Below the pieces are notes generated by a model that was not told where the DNA came from, did not search any database, and saw only the letters and a program-made list of their open reading frames with translations. From assembly GCF_024713945.1 (NCBI RefSeq), contig NC_134677.1:2049001-2113000 (forward strand): a stretch of DNA of 64,000 nucleotides, read 5' to 3'. This stretch comes from Dermatophagoides farinae. Taxonomy: Eukaryota; Arthropoda; Arachnida; Sarcoptiformes; Pyroglyphidae. This document shows positions 23,848-37,462 of the stretch, in pieces (position 1 is the first letter of the stretch; every line of letters starts with the position of its first letter). The position numbers and the translations under genes were made by a program.

Positions 23848-25926
23848 TTATTGTTGTTTAAGTGATAATTGATTCTGTAAATTAGCAATAAGTGTATCTT
23901 TTTTCTCTAATTTTAATTCAGCTTCAATTAATTTCAATTTTAATTGACGATTTTCATGTTCCAAAAAACTGGCTCTTATGGCAATCTCATCCTCTTTGGC
24001 TCGTCGTAAATCTCTTGATCGTTTGGCTGCTTCATTATTTTTACGTCGTCGTTCCCAATATGCTTCATCTTTAAGATTATCCGGTAATGGTCGTGCACGT
24101 TTTCTACCCGAATTTGTCGATGTTGTTATTGCCGTCGTAGAATTTGGAACATTTGGTAATGATAAGCCAGCAGTGATCGGCATGACAAGTGAATGACTAT
24201 TCGATGTAGATGTTTCCATTATTGCTTGATTGATTGGACTTTGATTATGATTATCGACAATATTTGTTCCATTTAAACTTGAACTATTGGAATTTTCATC
24301 TGATATAAGATCTAATGACTTTATAGAACTTGCCGATGTATTATGCGATTTACGATTTGTTGTTGATTTTCGTTCAATAGAAGATTGTCGCTCTTTTGTC
24401 ATAGACAACATTTGTGAACGAAACATTAAATAAGCTTGATCGGAACCAAGTAATGAATCGGCAGCAGCTAAAGTTTCCAATGGCAACGATGATGATGATG
24501 ATGATGATGTTGTTGATGATGCCGAAGTAGTTGTCGTTGAAGATGGTGAATGTTTTTGAGGTAATAATGGTAAATCTTTATTGTTATATAAAGCCTTGAA
24601 TGGACGTGTATATTTTGGTGTTGATGAGGTAGATGAATTATTATTGATTAATGTAGTCGCTACATTATTCGATGATAATGTTAAATTTTGATGTTCAGCT
24701 GAACTATTCATTATTGGCGACATTGTTGTTGGAGCTGTGGTTAATAATAGTCCACCACCAACACCATTATTGACAAGTGATTGTTGTTGCCTTTCGGATA
24801 CCAGATTTTTATGCTGATGAGTAAGGAAAGCATTTTGTGATAATATTGTTGATGGTGATAATAAATTCGTTGTTGAATGAATCGATTTTATTGGCGATAA
24901 TGATGATGGAGTATGATTGTTGTTTTTGTTCAACAATTGTTCAACGATATTTTGTGATGATGGAATGGGCTGTTGCTGTTGCTGCGGCTGATGATGATGG
25001 CTGTTATTCATTTTGGTCAATAAATTCAACAGCTGAATTGCTTTAGCATTGGTATTTGTTGGATCTGACTCAATCATCAATGAATTTGGTGATGACAACG
25101 TTTGTGGATGCTGACAATTCAATTTAGCTAATTGTAATGCCTGATTTAATATTGTTTCGTTTAAAACTTGTTGCTGTGAATAATTTTTCGTTGCCGGTTG
25201 AATTTGACTGGTCATTTCTTGTAAAAATTTTCCAAAAATATCCTGATTGACTACTGGAAGTGATTGTGATAGGACTGATGATGGTATTGTAGAGTGAATA
25301 TCTACCGATGGAAATACATTAGCTGTCGAATTTAAATTCGATTTCGATGATGGTGACTGCAATTGATTGATTGACATTCGATGTTCTGGTGGTGATGGTG
25401 ATGGTGTTGTAAAACAATGATGTTCAGGTTCATGATGACGTTTCAAGAATTTTGGATGAACTTTTTTACTTGCAGTTGCAACAGATTTTGATGATAAAAG
25501 TGGTTCTGGTTGCTCTTGTTGTTGTTGTTGTTGTTGTGCCGGTTGTGGTGATGATGTTGATGTTTTTTGATTTTCATCTATTTGCCCCGAATTACCCGTA
25601 CCAATAAGTGATGATCGTTTAGTTGATGGAGATTTTGAAGAAAAATCCAATGGTTTGTCATCATCACCATCATCATTCTCCAACATTGTCATCATCATTG
25701 TTAATGGCTTTGGACTTGATTCATTCGGTGGTGATGATTGTGGTGAATGATAGATAGTTGATGATGAAGTTGTTTGTGAAAATTGTTTTGATTGTGGTGT
25801 TGCCATTGTAAATGCTCCATTTTGATGAATATGATGATGATGATGTTGTTGTTGTTGTTGTTGTTGATATGTATTATGATGATGATGATGATTGGTGACG
25901 ATCGATGTTCCAGCCGAAGAACTCAT
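23848..25926 (-). CDS. bZIP transcription factor, PAR/giant type
   Basis: A 692-residue single-exon frame begins with ATG at 25926. The last ~80 residues are the b[12 protein letters not shown]-like lead-in ([17 protein letters not shown]), basic region [20 protein letters not shown] (about 627-646), then [18 protein letters not shown] and a leucine-type heptad to the C-terminus. The [10 protein letters not shown] core and the KDE-YW lead-in are typical of the PAR/giant/NFIL3 group of developmental and clock regulators. Some spacing recalls insect Giant, but orthology is not settled. The rest is Ser/Thr/Gln/His-rich. KPLDFSSKS near residue 91 resembles a CtBP-type PxDLS peptide. A splice acceptor only about 21 nt upstream of the ATG implies an upstream non-coding exon. 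Confidence 0.9.
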   Translation of the reverse strand: MSSSAGTSIVTNHHHHHNTYQQQQQQQHHHHHIHQNGAFTMATPQSKQFSQTTSSSTIYHSPQSSPPNESSPKPLTMMMTMLENDDGDDDKPLDFSSKSPSTKRSSLIGTGNSGQIDENQKTSTSSPQPAQQQQQQQEQPEPLLSSKSVATASKKVHPKFLKRHHEPEHHCFTTPSPSPPEHRMSINQLQSPSSKSNLNSTANVFPSVDIHSTIPSSVLSQSLPVVNQDIFGKFLQEMTSQIQPATKNYSQQQVLNETILNQALQLAKLNCQHPQTLSSPNSLMIESDPTNTNAKAIQLLNLLTKMNNSHHHQPQQQQQPIPSSQNIVEQLLNKNNNHTPSSLSPIKSIHSTTNLLSPSTILSQNAFLTHQHKNLVSERQQQSLVNNGVGGGLLLTTAPTTMSPIMNSSAEHQNLTLSSNNVATTLINNNSSTSSTPKYTRPFKALYNNKDLPLLPQKHSPSSTTTTSASSTTSSSSSSSLPLETLAAADSLLGSDQAYLMFRSQMLSMTKERQSSIERKSTTNRKSHNTSASSIKSLDLISDENSNSSSLNGTNIVDNHNQSPINQAIMETSTSNSHSLVMPITAGLSLPNVPNSTTAITTSTNSGRKRARPLPDNLKDEAYWERRRKNNEAAKRSRDLRRAKEDEIAIRASFLEHENRQLKLKLIEAELKLEKKDTLIANLQNQLSLKQQ

Positions 25927-28900
25927 CTTTATTTTAATATAAACAGGCTGAAATATTTTTTTTCAGACAAAAAAAAATTTCACGATGGACAATGATGGTC
26001 AGTAAAATGGCAGTGTTATTTTTTCTGTGTGTACATATAATAAATATTTTTGCAAAACAAATGATTAGATGTTATTATTATTCATCATCATCAAGAAAAT
26101 AAGATTAAATAGAAAGAAAAGATGAAATGAAATGAAAAAAACAAGTTTGTCGCAAATAATATTTATATATGTGAAATCAGCAATGTGATGACCTATTGGC
26201 CAAATGTAAATGGTACGAATGACATTCACTTGGTCAATTGCATTATGATTATATGAAGATATACACACGAATACCAAGCATAGTTTTTTTCTAGATGAAC
26301 CGAATGATCTTCAACCTGAACTATGGTCAATGATCATAGTCCTCGACAACAACAACGAAGATGATGTATGACCATTTTGAATAGAGTTATGAACACACAT
26401 TTGGACACTAGGCACACGGATAGAAGAGGAGAGTGGGGGGTAGAACTGATAAAAGGGATAGTTTCACACAATGATCAATGCCGTTAAAAGAAATTGTTTT
26501 TTTTCAATGATAATAAATATACTAAACCACACCACTACACACACACATCATTTTCATCATCAATAAGTTCAATGATGATCAAATAGAGTGGACAAAACAT
26601 TCGGAATTGGAAGAAGGAAAAAATGCACAATTTGACTGTATACGGGTTGAAGAGCCTGAAAGAAAAAAATCAATCTATTTTTAGCGTGTTTGTGTAAAGG
26701 GACCAAAGAGTAAATTATGGAAAAATTGCACGCGAAATTAATAGTGGTGGTAGTATAGTGGAGTGGGATGAATTTTGTACGTGCCGCCCATTTGGCTGTC
26801 CATTCACTATTTTGGGTTTGGTTCATATATTGAATGGTTGGTTGGTATTCAATATAGCAATGTTATTCTCAAAGCAAACACGCACACACATACACACACA
26901 CACACACAAGACATTCTTGGATTAATCTGGAAAAAATCTAATCTTAAAAAATTACGAATCAAATCTATTAAAAATTTCATTTTTCCATTTATAAGCTAGA
27001 ATTATAAATTTTAAAATAATTAAATTTGGACCTATTTTGATCCAAAAAAAAAAACAATGCCTTGATCACATGGACCCCAGAGTTGCTGGTACTAATAAAC
27101 CCAAAAAAAAGAAAAAATCAATTTGAAAAAAATTAATATAAATCATCTCAAGCAATGAGAGAGAAATTGTTTATTCATTCCGAATTCAGTTTAAAGTATC
27201 ATGTATATTGTATTTATTTGACAATGAGAGCGGCTCGTGCTTATATCGATGATATGGCCGTCGTCGTCTTCGTAGTCATTGTCGGCAAAAAAAAAACACC
27301 AAAATGAAAAAAAAATTGACGACAACAAGACTGGACAATAACAACAACAACAACAACAACAATAACGACAAAGAATAAAAACATGACAGCTTTTTTTTCT
27401 TTAAAATAATCATTCGATTCGTTTTCCCTTTTTTTCACATTTTTTTTTGTCTCAACCATAACATTGTTGTTCCAAAATGTGGAATAATAATCTGAACTAA
27501 ACAAAACAAAACAAAAATCAATCCAAATCATGTGGTTTGGAACCAATCAGTGATTAATTAACTTTCATTATTCATCATATATTTGTAAGTACACTTGTCG
27601 ATATAATCGACATGTTTTTTGTTCGTCGACCGTAATCAACAAAAGAGAGACAGCAAAAAAAAATCAGATCATATCTTTAAAACATGAAATGGAAAGTGAT
27701 CCATCAAAAAAAAGAAATAGAAAAAATTCATTATTCAAGTATTCAAAAGGTTGGGCAAAAAAAAGTATCGTTTTTTTCATTCTTTCTGTTGTTGTTCTTA
27801 TTGTTAGAATAAAAAATTCCTTTATAATTACAGGTTTAGATATCGATGATAATTATTTGATTGAATTAATTAACTTTTAGATGATCATTTCATAGATCAT
27901 CATATCATCAATCAGGCCTTAAATTTTTGAATTTTATTTTGAATTCAAAAATTTCCTATGTTCAATTGTCAATAACAACGATAATAATGATGATGATGAT
28001 GATGCCAATTTGACATTGAAAGATTATTGTAGTTGGTCACATAATAATAATAATAACTTGATACGAACAAAAAATGACCAGTGATTTGTTTATCAAACTA
28101 ATCGATGTAACATAAAAAAAATTTTTTTTTATCTAATCAAATCAAATACTAACGGAAGATATTTTGTTGACCAATCACAAAACAAAAACAACAACTTCAA
28201 AGTTTTCAAGAATTCATTGACCTTTTTAACGATGATGACTAATGAAACATTTTTCGTCAACCAAAATATTGAACAAAAAACAGAATCGTACATATTCAAT
28301 ATTCATACAGATTGTGTCACTAATTATCAACAGGCAACAATGACGACGAAAACGAAATTTTGTCGTCAGAAATTTAAAAAAAAACATAAGCATTTTCTCA
28401 CACTAACCATAATCAACACCACGACAACCATAACCACCAATGGTGATTGTAGTGACCGACAAATATGAAAAATTTCTAAATATTTCAAAATATCACACAA
28501 TTCATAAAAAAATGTCGTTGACCTAATGTCGTATATATTAAAAATGCATGTGTGGAGAATTTGACACACACACACACAGAATATTTATGCATTCTTCAGT
28601 CATCTAGGTATTTTATTATTATCGGAATATGTTAGTGGTTCAAAGACAATCTAATATTGTTGTTTTTTTGGACGACAATGACAACCGAAAATGAAAAGTT
28701 CATGAACCTTCTTATTGAGTGACAGGAGACAAAAGAAGAAAAAAAGAGATTTTCATATTTTTCATTATTACAAGTGACAAACGATCACGAATCAATAATA
28801 TTATGTTCAACTCAGTTAGAAATCTTCAAGGTTGTTGCTGTAAGCTTGTGTGTGTGTGTCGTAAAAATGATGATTAGAATTTAATACCATAAAGAAGAAC

Positions 28901-29306
28901 AAGGGTAACAAAAAATACTCGATCCATTAATGTTGGAACGGCTATTGTGTAAAAAAAAAATTATTATGCAAAGCAAAACACACTGAATAGAAAAAAGGAT
29001 TGTAGTAAAAAGTAAAAAATATGGAACCATGTGGTCCGATATGGTCAATAAATATGTATATGTATGTGGTGATTACCATTCGAACTCTAGGGCCAATGTC
29101 CTATGATATATTAATGTTGAAATTCTTTTTTTTTTTTTTTTTTTTGGAAAAAAAATTCATAAGATATTTTACAACAAAATCTAAAGAGTTATCATCGAAT
29201 AAATATAACATATAATTATCAATCTTAATGATTAAGGTAGGATGAATTTTGAATCCAAAAAACACGCACACACACAGCATGTGTTCAAGAATGTAATAAA
29301 GCATTA

Positions 29307-29331
29307 ACACACACACACACACACACACACA
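29307..29331. repeat. (AC)12 microsatellite
   Basis: A perfect AC run. Comparable CA/TG tracts occur near 119-140, 37502-37523 and 60592-60617. Confidence 0.9.
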
Positions 29332-32300
29332 AATTCCATTTCTGGATCGACAACGTTGCTATGATAGCAGCCAAATGAGACAAAAATCAAATTGTATGTA
29401 TACCTGCATCAATCAACAAATATCGAATAATATTATTTCAACCAGAAAAAAAAGATTTAAGTAATCATTCGGCAATTTCGAACGAATTTGTTATACAAAA
29501 CATGTTTCCTATATAATTTTTGTTTGATTCGGAAAAAAAACCAATAATTATTACTCCTCCCAGGACTTGGTGAGAACAAAAAAAAAAATTAGTCAAAAAA
29601 AAAATCATGTGCCTTTATATATAGTCAATAGATAGATAGAAAATTTAGGAACAAATTATAGTCGAAAACTATAACATAAAATTGGAAAACTAGAGCAATA
29701 AATTTTACTGTTCTAGTTTTCGTTGTTGTTGTCCAATCAAATATAAACCATATATATATACCAGTGTTCAGTGTAGACAGATTATATAATATATTTACAT
29801 TTGAAATTGTGTGTGATTGGCTACAAACATTTGACCAATCACAAAATTTTGTTTCATCATCATCAAATATATAGTTGTTGAATAATATTGATGATGACGC
29901 AATTGTAGCTCCACCTTTTTCTTTCAACATCGATTACAATATTGTACTGGATTCGGATTCGGATGATGATGATGAAGATGGGCAGATGTAACACACATAT
30001 TCAGCACAATTTTTATATATAGGAAGAATTACTAAATATGATGATGACAAAAAAAAAGAAAAGAAAAATTGCAAACTAAATAAAGTGCAAATTAAAAATT
30101 TTCCTTTTTCTAGATCCAATTTAAAATGCAATGGGTATGTTTAGAAATTTTGAAACAAATAAACTTTGTGTCAAAATGAAGAAGAAAAGTAAAAAATATT
30201 TATCTCCCTGATACCACCACGCCCACTAATTGTGTTGTCAGTTATTTTGGCTATGATAAAGATTACATTTATCATCATCATCATCATCGTGGACCATCAT
30301 GTCATGGACATGTTTGAAAAACACAAAGTTTGTTCATTTCATTTGTTCAAATGTTGAACGAGTTATCATACAGACTGTATATGTGATAATAATCATCATT
30401 CCATAATTAGCTTTTCTAGCTTATTCTTCTTCTTTCGAGTGGAAAAAGAAGTCGATTTTTTTTTCAAAATATTATCACACATGTTCCACATGTTGGACAC
30501 ATCATCAATTCGACTTTGTAATAATCCACTCCTTGGTACCCCCCCTACTGAGAAAGAGAACAAGAGAAGAAAACATGAAAAACTGACAAACAAACAAAAA
30601 AAAATGACCGATAAATGTTGACCGGTCAACAACAATAAAAGTAAACAGCAGACATTTTTTTCTCTACTAGAATATTTTGTTGGGTTAATTTTTTTTTGAA
30701 AGTTGAAAAGTAAAAAACAAAAAAAAAATAATTTAACAGATATGAAGAATGACAGGTCGAAATGAGAAAAAAAAACAACTGTATACGAAAGCAATGGCAA
30801 CCGATTTCGTTGTTTATTCAAATCGGAATTAGAATTCAGAATCCTGTTTTTTACATATACAAAAAAAAATGAAATCTAGAACGAAATTCGACCCATAAAT
30901 TTCAGAAGAATTGTATAATTTAAAAAATCACACAATTCTTGGGAACATTTTTTTTATTGTAAAAAAATAAAGTCAAAGTCAATACCGCACAACAAACATG
31001 TGTGTGTGTGTTTACAATCGAAAAAAAACAACAAATTATTCTTACCAAATATAAATTGAAAAGATTTCATTTGCCCTTGAAATTTTTTTTTTTGACCTTC
31101 GATATCATATCGAAATCGTTATGAAATCAGTATCAGGTTAGAGAAGAGAAGCAAAAGCAAAAAAAAAACTAAAGCAATCATTCATATCACTGTCGGCTGA
31201 TAAGAATAAAAAATTTTTGCATTATTGAACTTTCACTCGTAAACAAACGAAAAAAAACTCACTCTTCATTTTCCTTGATTGTGCAATAACACAAAAAAAA
31301 ACACACACACACGAACAAGTCATATCGATGGACCTAGCCCTAGTCTTTTTATTGTGTATGTATGCAATCTTGTCACACAAATCATAAAAAAAACGTTCGT
31401 TTGGTCACTGAATTTATATATTATATATCAGTTTGTAATCAGTTTTTAGTATTTGTTGACCAAAGAAAAAAAAACTAGAGCTAAAAATGGAATCAATCAA
31501 AGGGGTAACCCCGAAATAACTATTCGACGACGAACGAGTTATTCACATGTCCATCATCATCATCATCATCATCAAAATGCTGTGTCGACAATATTCGGTT
31601 GAACAATGACCGAAACAAAAAAAAAAATAAAATAAAATCAACGAACATGAAAAACTCAATCGAGAGAAAAAAATACTAGTAAAATTTTCTTCCCTACGGC
31701 CAACCTAATTCAAATCGATAGCATTTTTCTTTTTTTTTGTTGTTGTTGCTGTTGTCATTCAACCCTTTTTCTATTTCACTGCGGCTGCTGTTGTCAAGAA
31801 AAAAATTTGATAAAAAATAAACGACATGCGAATTATATAAAACGAACAAAACAAGTAGACAATTACGGAATAGAGAGAAAAAAAAATTACCTAAAAATAG
31901 TTCACTACCTTTGAAAAATGTAACAATTGTGAAACGAACAAAAAAAATGTCCATTCTTTAGTCGCCATATATGACGACAATGATGATTCAACGAGTAAAA
32001 AATGAAATGAAATGAAATGGAAAAATCACGCAATAACAAGAGCAAATGGTTTGATAATAATAACTCAGACTGACCACAGCTGCTTGCATTTATTTTGGCA
32101 TATAGCGAGAAAGCACTATCCTATAAATGTTGTTGATTCACAAAACAAAACAAAAAAAAAAAATTTCAAGTGGTTCACAAAAAAACCATGTTTTAACCTC
32201 TAAACAATAATGCATTGGTCACTAACTCATTCATTCATTCATTCATTCGATCAATTTTATTTCTGGATCAAAAGAGTTATTCAATATGATTTGAGAGAAA

Positions 32301-35300
32301 TAGAAATGAAAAATCCTAATCAGGAATCCCGTGAGCCTAGCGTAGCCAGGCCCCTGATACTGTCAATCAAATTATGAAATGGATCAAATTTACAATTGGA
32401 AAAAATGGGATGGATCCTATGATGATGTGAATGTTTTTTTTTGTTTATAGGTCCATACAACAACAACAACAAATAGACAGATGAAAATTTGAAATTAAAT
32501 TTTATATTAACCACGTTTTTTTTGGAACATAGAATATATAAACTTCAAAAATTGCAGATGCATTGCTAGATCCACACACACACAACACTTTCACTTTTTT
32601 TCCAGTTGTTCAATAGCGACAAAAAAAAGGATTTAAAATCATGTATGGTTCGCTTGTTTTTGCGTTCAACACAAATATCCATCAATTGAGTTCAATTGAA
32701 AAAAAGAGTTTAGAATGATCCAAGCGAAAACAAAACAAAAATGAAAACTTGAAAAAAAAACCGAAAAAAGCACAATATTTTTGTCAAAAAAAAAAAAATC
32801 TATAGATTTTATTTGTATTCTTTGGGATAATTCGTTTGAAGGCTATGTGTGTGTGTGTATGTTTGGATTGAAAATTAAATGAACTTTCAAAACACTTTTG
32901 AACACACATCAACAGAAGCATAGAAAGTGAAATTGAAATGAGAAAAAGAGAAAAAAAACGGTATATATTGATGTAAATTGGACGAGGCCATTAATAATAA
33001 TACTAAACACCATCAACAACATAAGAAATAAGAGATAATGCTTTTATTATATTGTGAAATGTTTTGTGTGTGCATACAACAACAACAACAACAACCAAAT
33101 GGAACTATTATTTGACAATAGAATATTGCCCTAAAAATAGAAACAAACACACACACACTCTCACACAAATACTTTGTATATATAGAACTTGAACTTGTAA
33201 ATGACAATGACAAGAATGATGATGATGATGATGATGATTACGGATTCGTTTGACCGTTGTGTTTGGTTGATTATATTGTGTGACGATTGTGATCAACTCT
33301 CTTAGTCAATAACAGAGACACACATACTACAATGAAACTATGATTTTGTTATTGTCGGATGTTGAATATAATTTACAGAATTTGATCAACCGAACCAAAA
33401 AAAAGTGAACAGAAAATTTTCATCTTAAATTCTTTTATTCCGATATCATCACGAATTTATTATTCGCAAGCGAAAAACATACAGTTATAGATTCCGGTGG
33501 CCAAATAATACAACAACAATGCAATCAAAAATTTTCAAATATATAAATCAAATCACAAAATACATACTATTTTTTTTCACACTAAGCAAGACAAATTTAT
33601 ATTAAGCGTGCAAGCACGTGTTCACTCTCTATTCTTTGAATTTTGTTGTTACATTTGAATAGGTCTAGTATAGAAGTTTTAAGATTGATAAATGCGCGTG
33701 CATATCAAACATAAATGTTGTTGTTTTGTTCATAATTCACGGAAACTGTAACGAAATTTTTTTTTTTTGAATTAAACAGACTTCATCATCATCAATGGAT
33801 TCAATGCGAAACAAAAAATTTAAATTTCAATAGAAAAAAAAAATGATTTTTTCCCCGTACATCAAACATACACATGTGTGTGTGAAAGGATTGAAAAAAA
33901 ACTTTTGATTTTACACCCACGCACCTCGTAAATCATATTTCATTTTTTTTCTTACTTATTGTTCCATCTTGGAACACAGAACTGAAAAACAAAGGTGAAG
34001 ACAAACGGTCCATTTTTGAATCAAATTGAATAGAGAAAACCAGTTTGATTTTTCATAAATCGTTCATTGTTGGTTTGTTTGTTTGTTCAATTCATTCGTC
34101 CAGAAAAATGGTACAACAACAACAACAACAAAAAAAACAAAAAATTATGGAATTATATTCAAACACCTTTTTCACACAAACACACACACACAAACAAAGT
34201 GACGACAATCAAACGTGTGACTTGAAAAAAAAATTGAATGAAAAAAATATGAATAATTTTTTCATTTTTTTTTCATTCAAGAAAAAAAATTGTGTTCATA
34301 GAAAATTTTCAAGAAACAAAACAAAAAATCTTTTTCGGTGATAAAAGGTCTTATTATTCATTATTATTATGGATCGATCCATAAGAAACGGAACAAATCA
34401 CTGAACGAATGGAACCCACCATAAATATTGTTCAATCAATATCAACCCTTTTTTGATATTCAATATTTGATCATCATCATTCATAATCGTCATAATCATT
34501 TCATTTTTCACTATATATAATCGAATTATTGTTGTATATGATTTTCACTTATGAAATCATAACCAACCAACCACCGGTAATACTCATTTTGATAGCGAAT
34601 ATAAGAAAAAAAAAGATCTTTGATTTTCGGTTCCATTCCATTCTTTCTTTTTTCGCAAACATCTGGCTCGCGCGAATACAAACAATAATAATAATAATTT
34701 TGAATAGAAAAGAGTGGTCATCAGTCATCATTTATTGTTGTTGTTGTGTATATAGTACGTGACCTTGAGGTCAAACGTTGGTTTTTTTTCTGACGATAAA
34801 TATATCTCAGTTGAATGAACCGAAAAGAATAAAAATACACACAACAATTATGATTTAAAATGTTATGATGATGATGATGATGATGAAATGGATTTGTGTA
34901 TTATTGGTACATATATACTGGACATACATATTATATATTCAGGGCTTTCACTTTCACAATCCACATATATAACATGCCAAAAAAAATAATATATATGTTG
35001 ACCTTGAAAACAAAACAAAAACAGTGAAAAAAAAACATTGTGTGATATCCAGGAAATATCACATTGTCAGGATATATATAAATATAAAAAAAGTAAAGAA
35101 AAAACTGGTTACGTTCTACAATGATAAGATGGTATAATGTTAACAAACAAAAATGTATTTACCCGAAAAATCGGACAATATTTCACACACACACAAACAC
35201 ACACAAAACACACATTTATAGATTGATTGATGGGATGCATTAGAACTCTTATAGCTACTACTAGTTGTTGGCTACTGGTCAATTTATTTTTGATATATAT

Positions 35301-37411
35301 CTTTTATACTAACGAATAAATCAATTATCGATTGGGCAAAGAGAAAGATTATTTTTAGGCGACAAAATCCTTTCGCCATGGATATTGATGATGACGCGTG
35401 GCAAGCGTTATGTTTTCTATTACAATCACAGTTTCGTTTTATTTCATTTTCAATTCGATTGATTTGTCGATTGTGATTCACACACAAACACATCGACACA
35501 TTGTGACCATTAATATAAATAAAAAAAAGGGTTAAAAGCGTATCGAATATAACCACAAATAGCAACAAATAAAAAAGCTTGAGAGAAGGAGAGAGAGAGA
35601 AAGTGAGATACTCCTACTCGATCATCATCTGATTGAACGATGACCTTAAATCAAAATTCAAAATTGATTCTCTGAAATTTAAAAAAAATTCCAAACACAA
35701 TAGTATGAGAAAGTAAAAGTTGCAAGAATCAAGATTCATGTTTCGTAACCACTAAAAGAATGTCAAGAATTTTCATCAACAAAAATCATCTTTATATTTA
35801 TATAAAAAAAACATTTCAAAAAAAAGAAAGAAAGAAATGTCAAAAGTCAATCAACATAACATAACTTTTACGTACAAACGTGTGTATGTATAATTGGTTA
35901 TTGCACTTGTTGTTGTTGTTGTTGTTGTTTACTATAATTTGAGAATGTGTTCGTCTTATAAAAAATTTTTTCTCTTTACCACATCCTTTCAAGGACATTC
36001 AGTGGATCAAATATATTGAGCATTTTTTTTTCTTTGCTGTTTGGTGTGTTGGTCATTTTGGTTCACACACACACACATACAAGTGTAATCATCATTTTCC
36101 ATCTTCTTACATATATGATCTCACAGCACGAAATTAGTCCGTCCGTCCGTTTTTCTTTTTGATCGACCATATCGACGATTTTTTTTTCTTCTTGTTATGA
36201 AGCCAAACAAAAACGGAGAAAACTTTTTTTTTTGGTTCAAGAATGAGAAGAAAAAAAATGAGAAAACTCACCACCACTACTGACTGACCACCAACCAAAC
36301 AACCAATCAAATGACCGATTCAGCAAAAAAAAATTGAAACTGTCCAAAAAAAACTGACAAAATAGTTCAATGTCAATGTCAAGGTCGAAATGCAAAGGTC
36401 ATGTTTCGGTTGCACACAAACACACACACACAGATATACAGACACAAGTACACATTTAGCTTCAAATCAAACGAAATAAAAACCTTTTTTTGTAAATGAA
36501 ATTCCGTACCAACTGAAAGAAAGAAAAAAAAATGAATTGTACAACCAATCATCATCATCATCGTTCGACTTAGGACCCTTGTATAATATATAATGAACGA
36601 TTCAAGAAATCAATACCAAACACATTATGGAGGATGAAATAGAGTAAGGGAAAAAATGTCAAAATTAGAGAAATGACTGGCGCCATTGGATTGATGATTT
36701 ATCGTGTTATTGCTGCTGCTGTTGTTGTGTTGGTATATAAGACAAAGAATAATTGAAGATTGTGTCAAGATTAATCTTTGAAAAGAAAAAAAAATCCTGT
36801 CATATATAGGAAAAGATAAAAACCACTAGATGATAATTTAATCAAATCTATCTATCTATCTATCTTTATATGTGAAAATGTATGACAAAAGAGTTTTAGC
36901 CGTACATCTTATCACATCACCATCATCATAATCAACATCATCATGACCGGATTTTGTTAATGTAGTTTTAATGAAGTATATCCCGGTTATCGTTGTAAGC
37001 ATGTATTGATCGATAAAATAAAAAAGAATGGTGAAAAGCAAATAAGATGAAAATGAAAGAAAGCAATCAAGCAAAGAGAAAAAAAACAACCTTTATAACA
37101 AGTATAAGACATATATTGAATGAATGAATAACGACGACGACAACAACAACTAAAGTTCCGGACCTGGCCTAATGTGAATGAACTGATAACTATGATTTTT
37201 TTTTTCGTCTTTCTCAACTGTTTGATGGAATAACTGGTTGGACTAAATTTATTATAAGAAAAACGAAAACGATGATGACTGAACGAAATAAATTCAATCA
37301 AGCATAGAAAGTTTTGGTAGGCATGCAGGCAATATGTTATGGATATAACATACGTACAAAAAAAAACACGTACGTGCCAACTTCAATCCTTTGGCCCTCG
37401 GATATGAAATG

Positions 37412-37413
<2 letters not shown>

Positions 37414-37457
<44 letters not shown>
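37414..37457. repeat. (CT)22 microsatellite
   Basis: A perfect 44-bp CT run, the longest dinucleotide repeat noticed. A (TG)11 run follows 45 bp later, at 37502-37523. Confidence 0.9.

Positions 37458-37462
<5 letters not shown>

Noticed and set aside
26425-26462. Sequence resembling miR-184 (AGAACTGATAA)
   Set aside because: The seed region differs, two extra bases interrupt the match, and no foldback arm is seen.
27596-27612. Perfect palindrome TGTCGATATAATCGACA
   Set aside because: Short and AT-rich. A single 7-bp arm pair is expected by chance in 64 kb.
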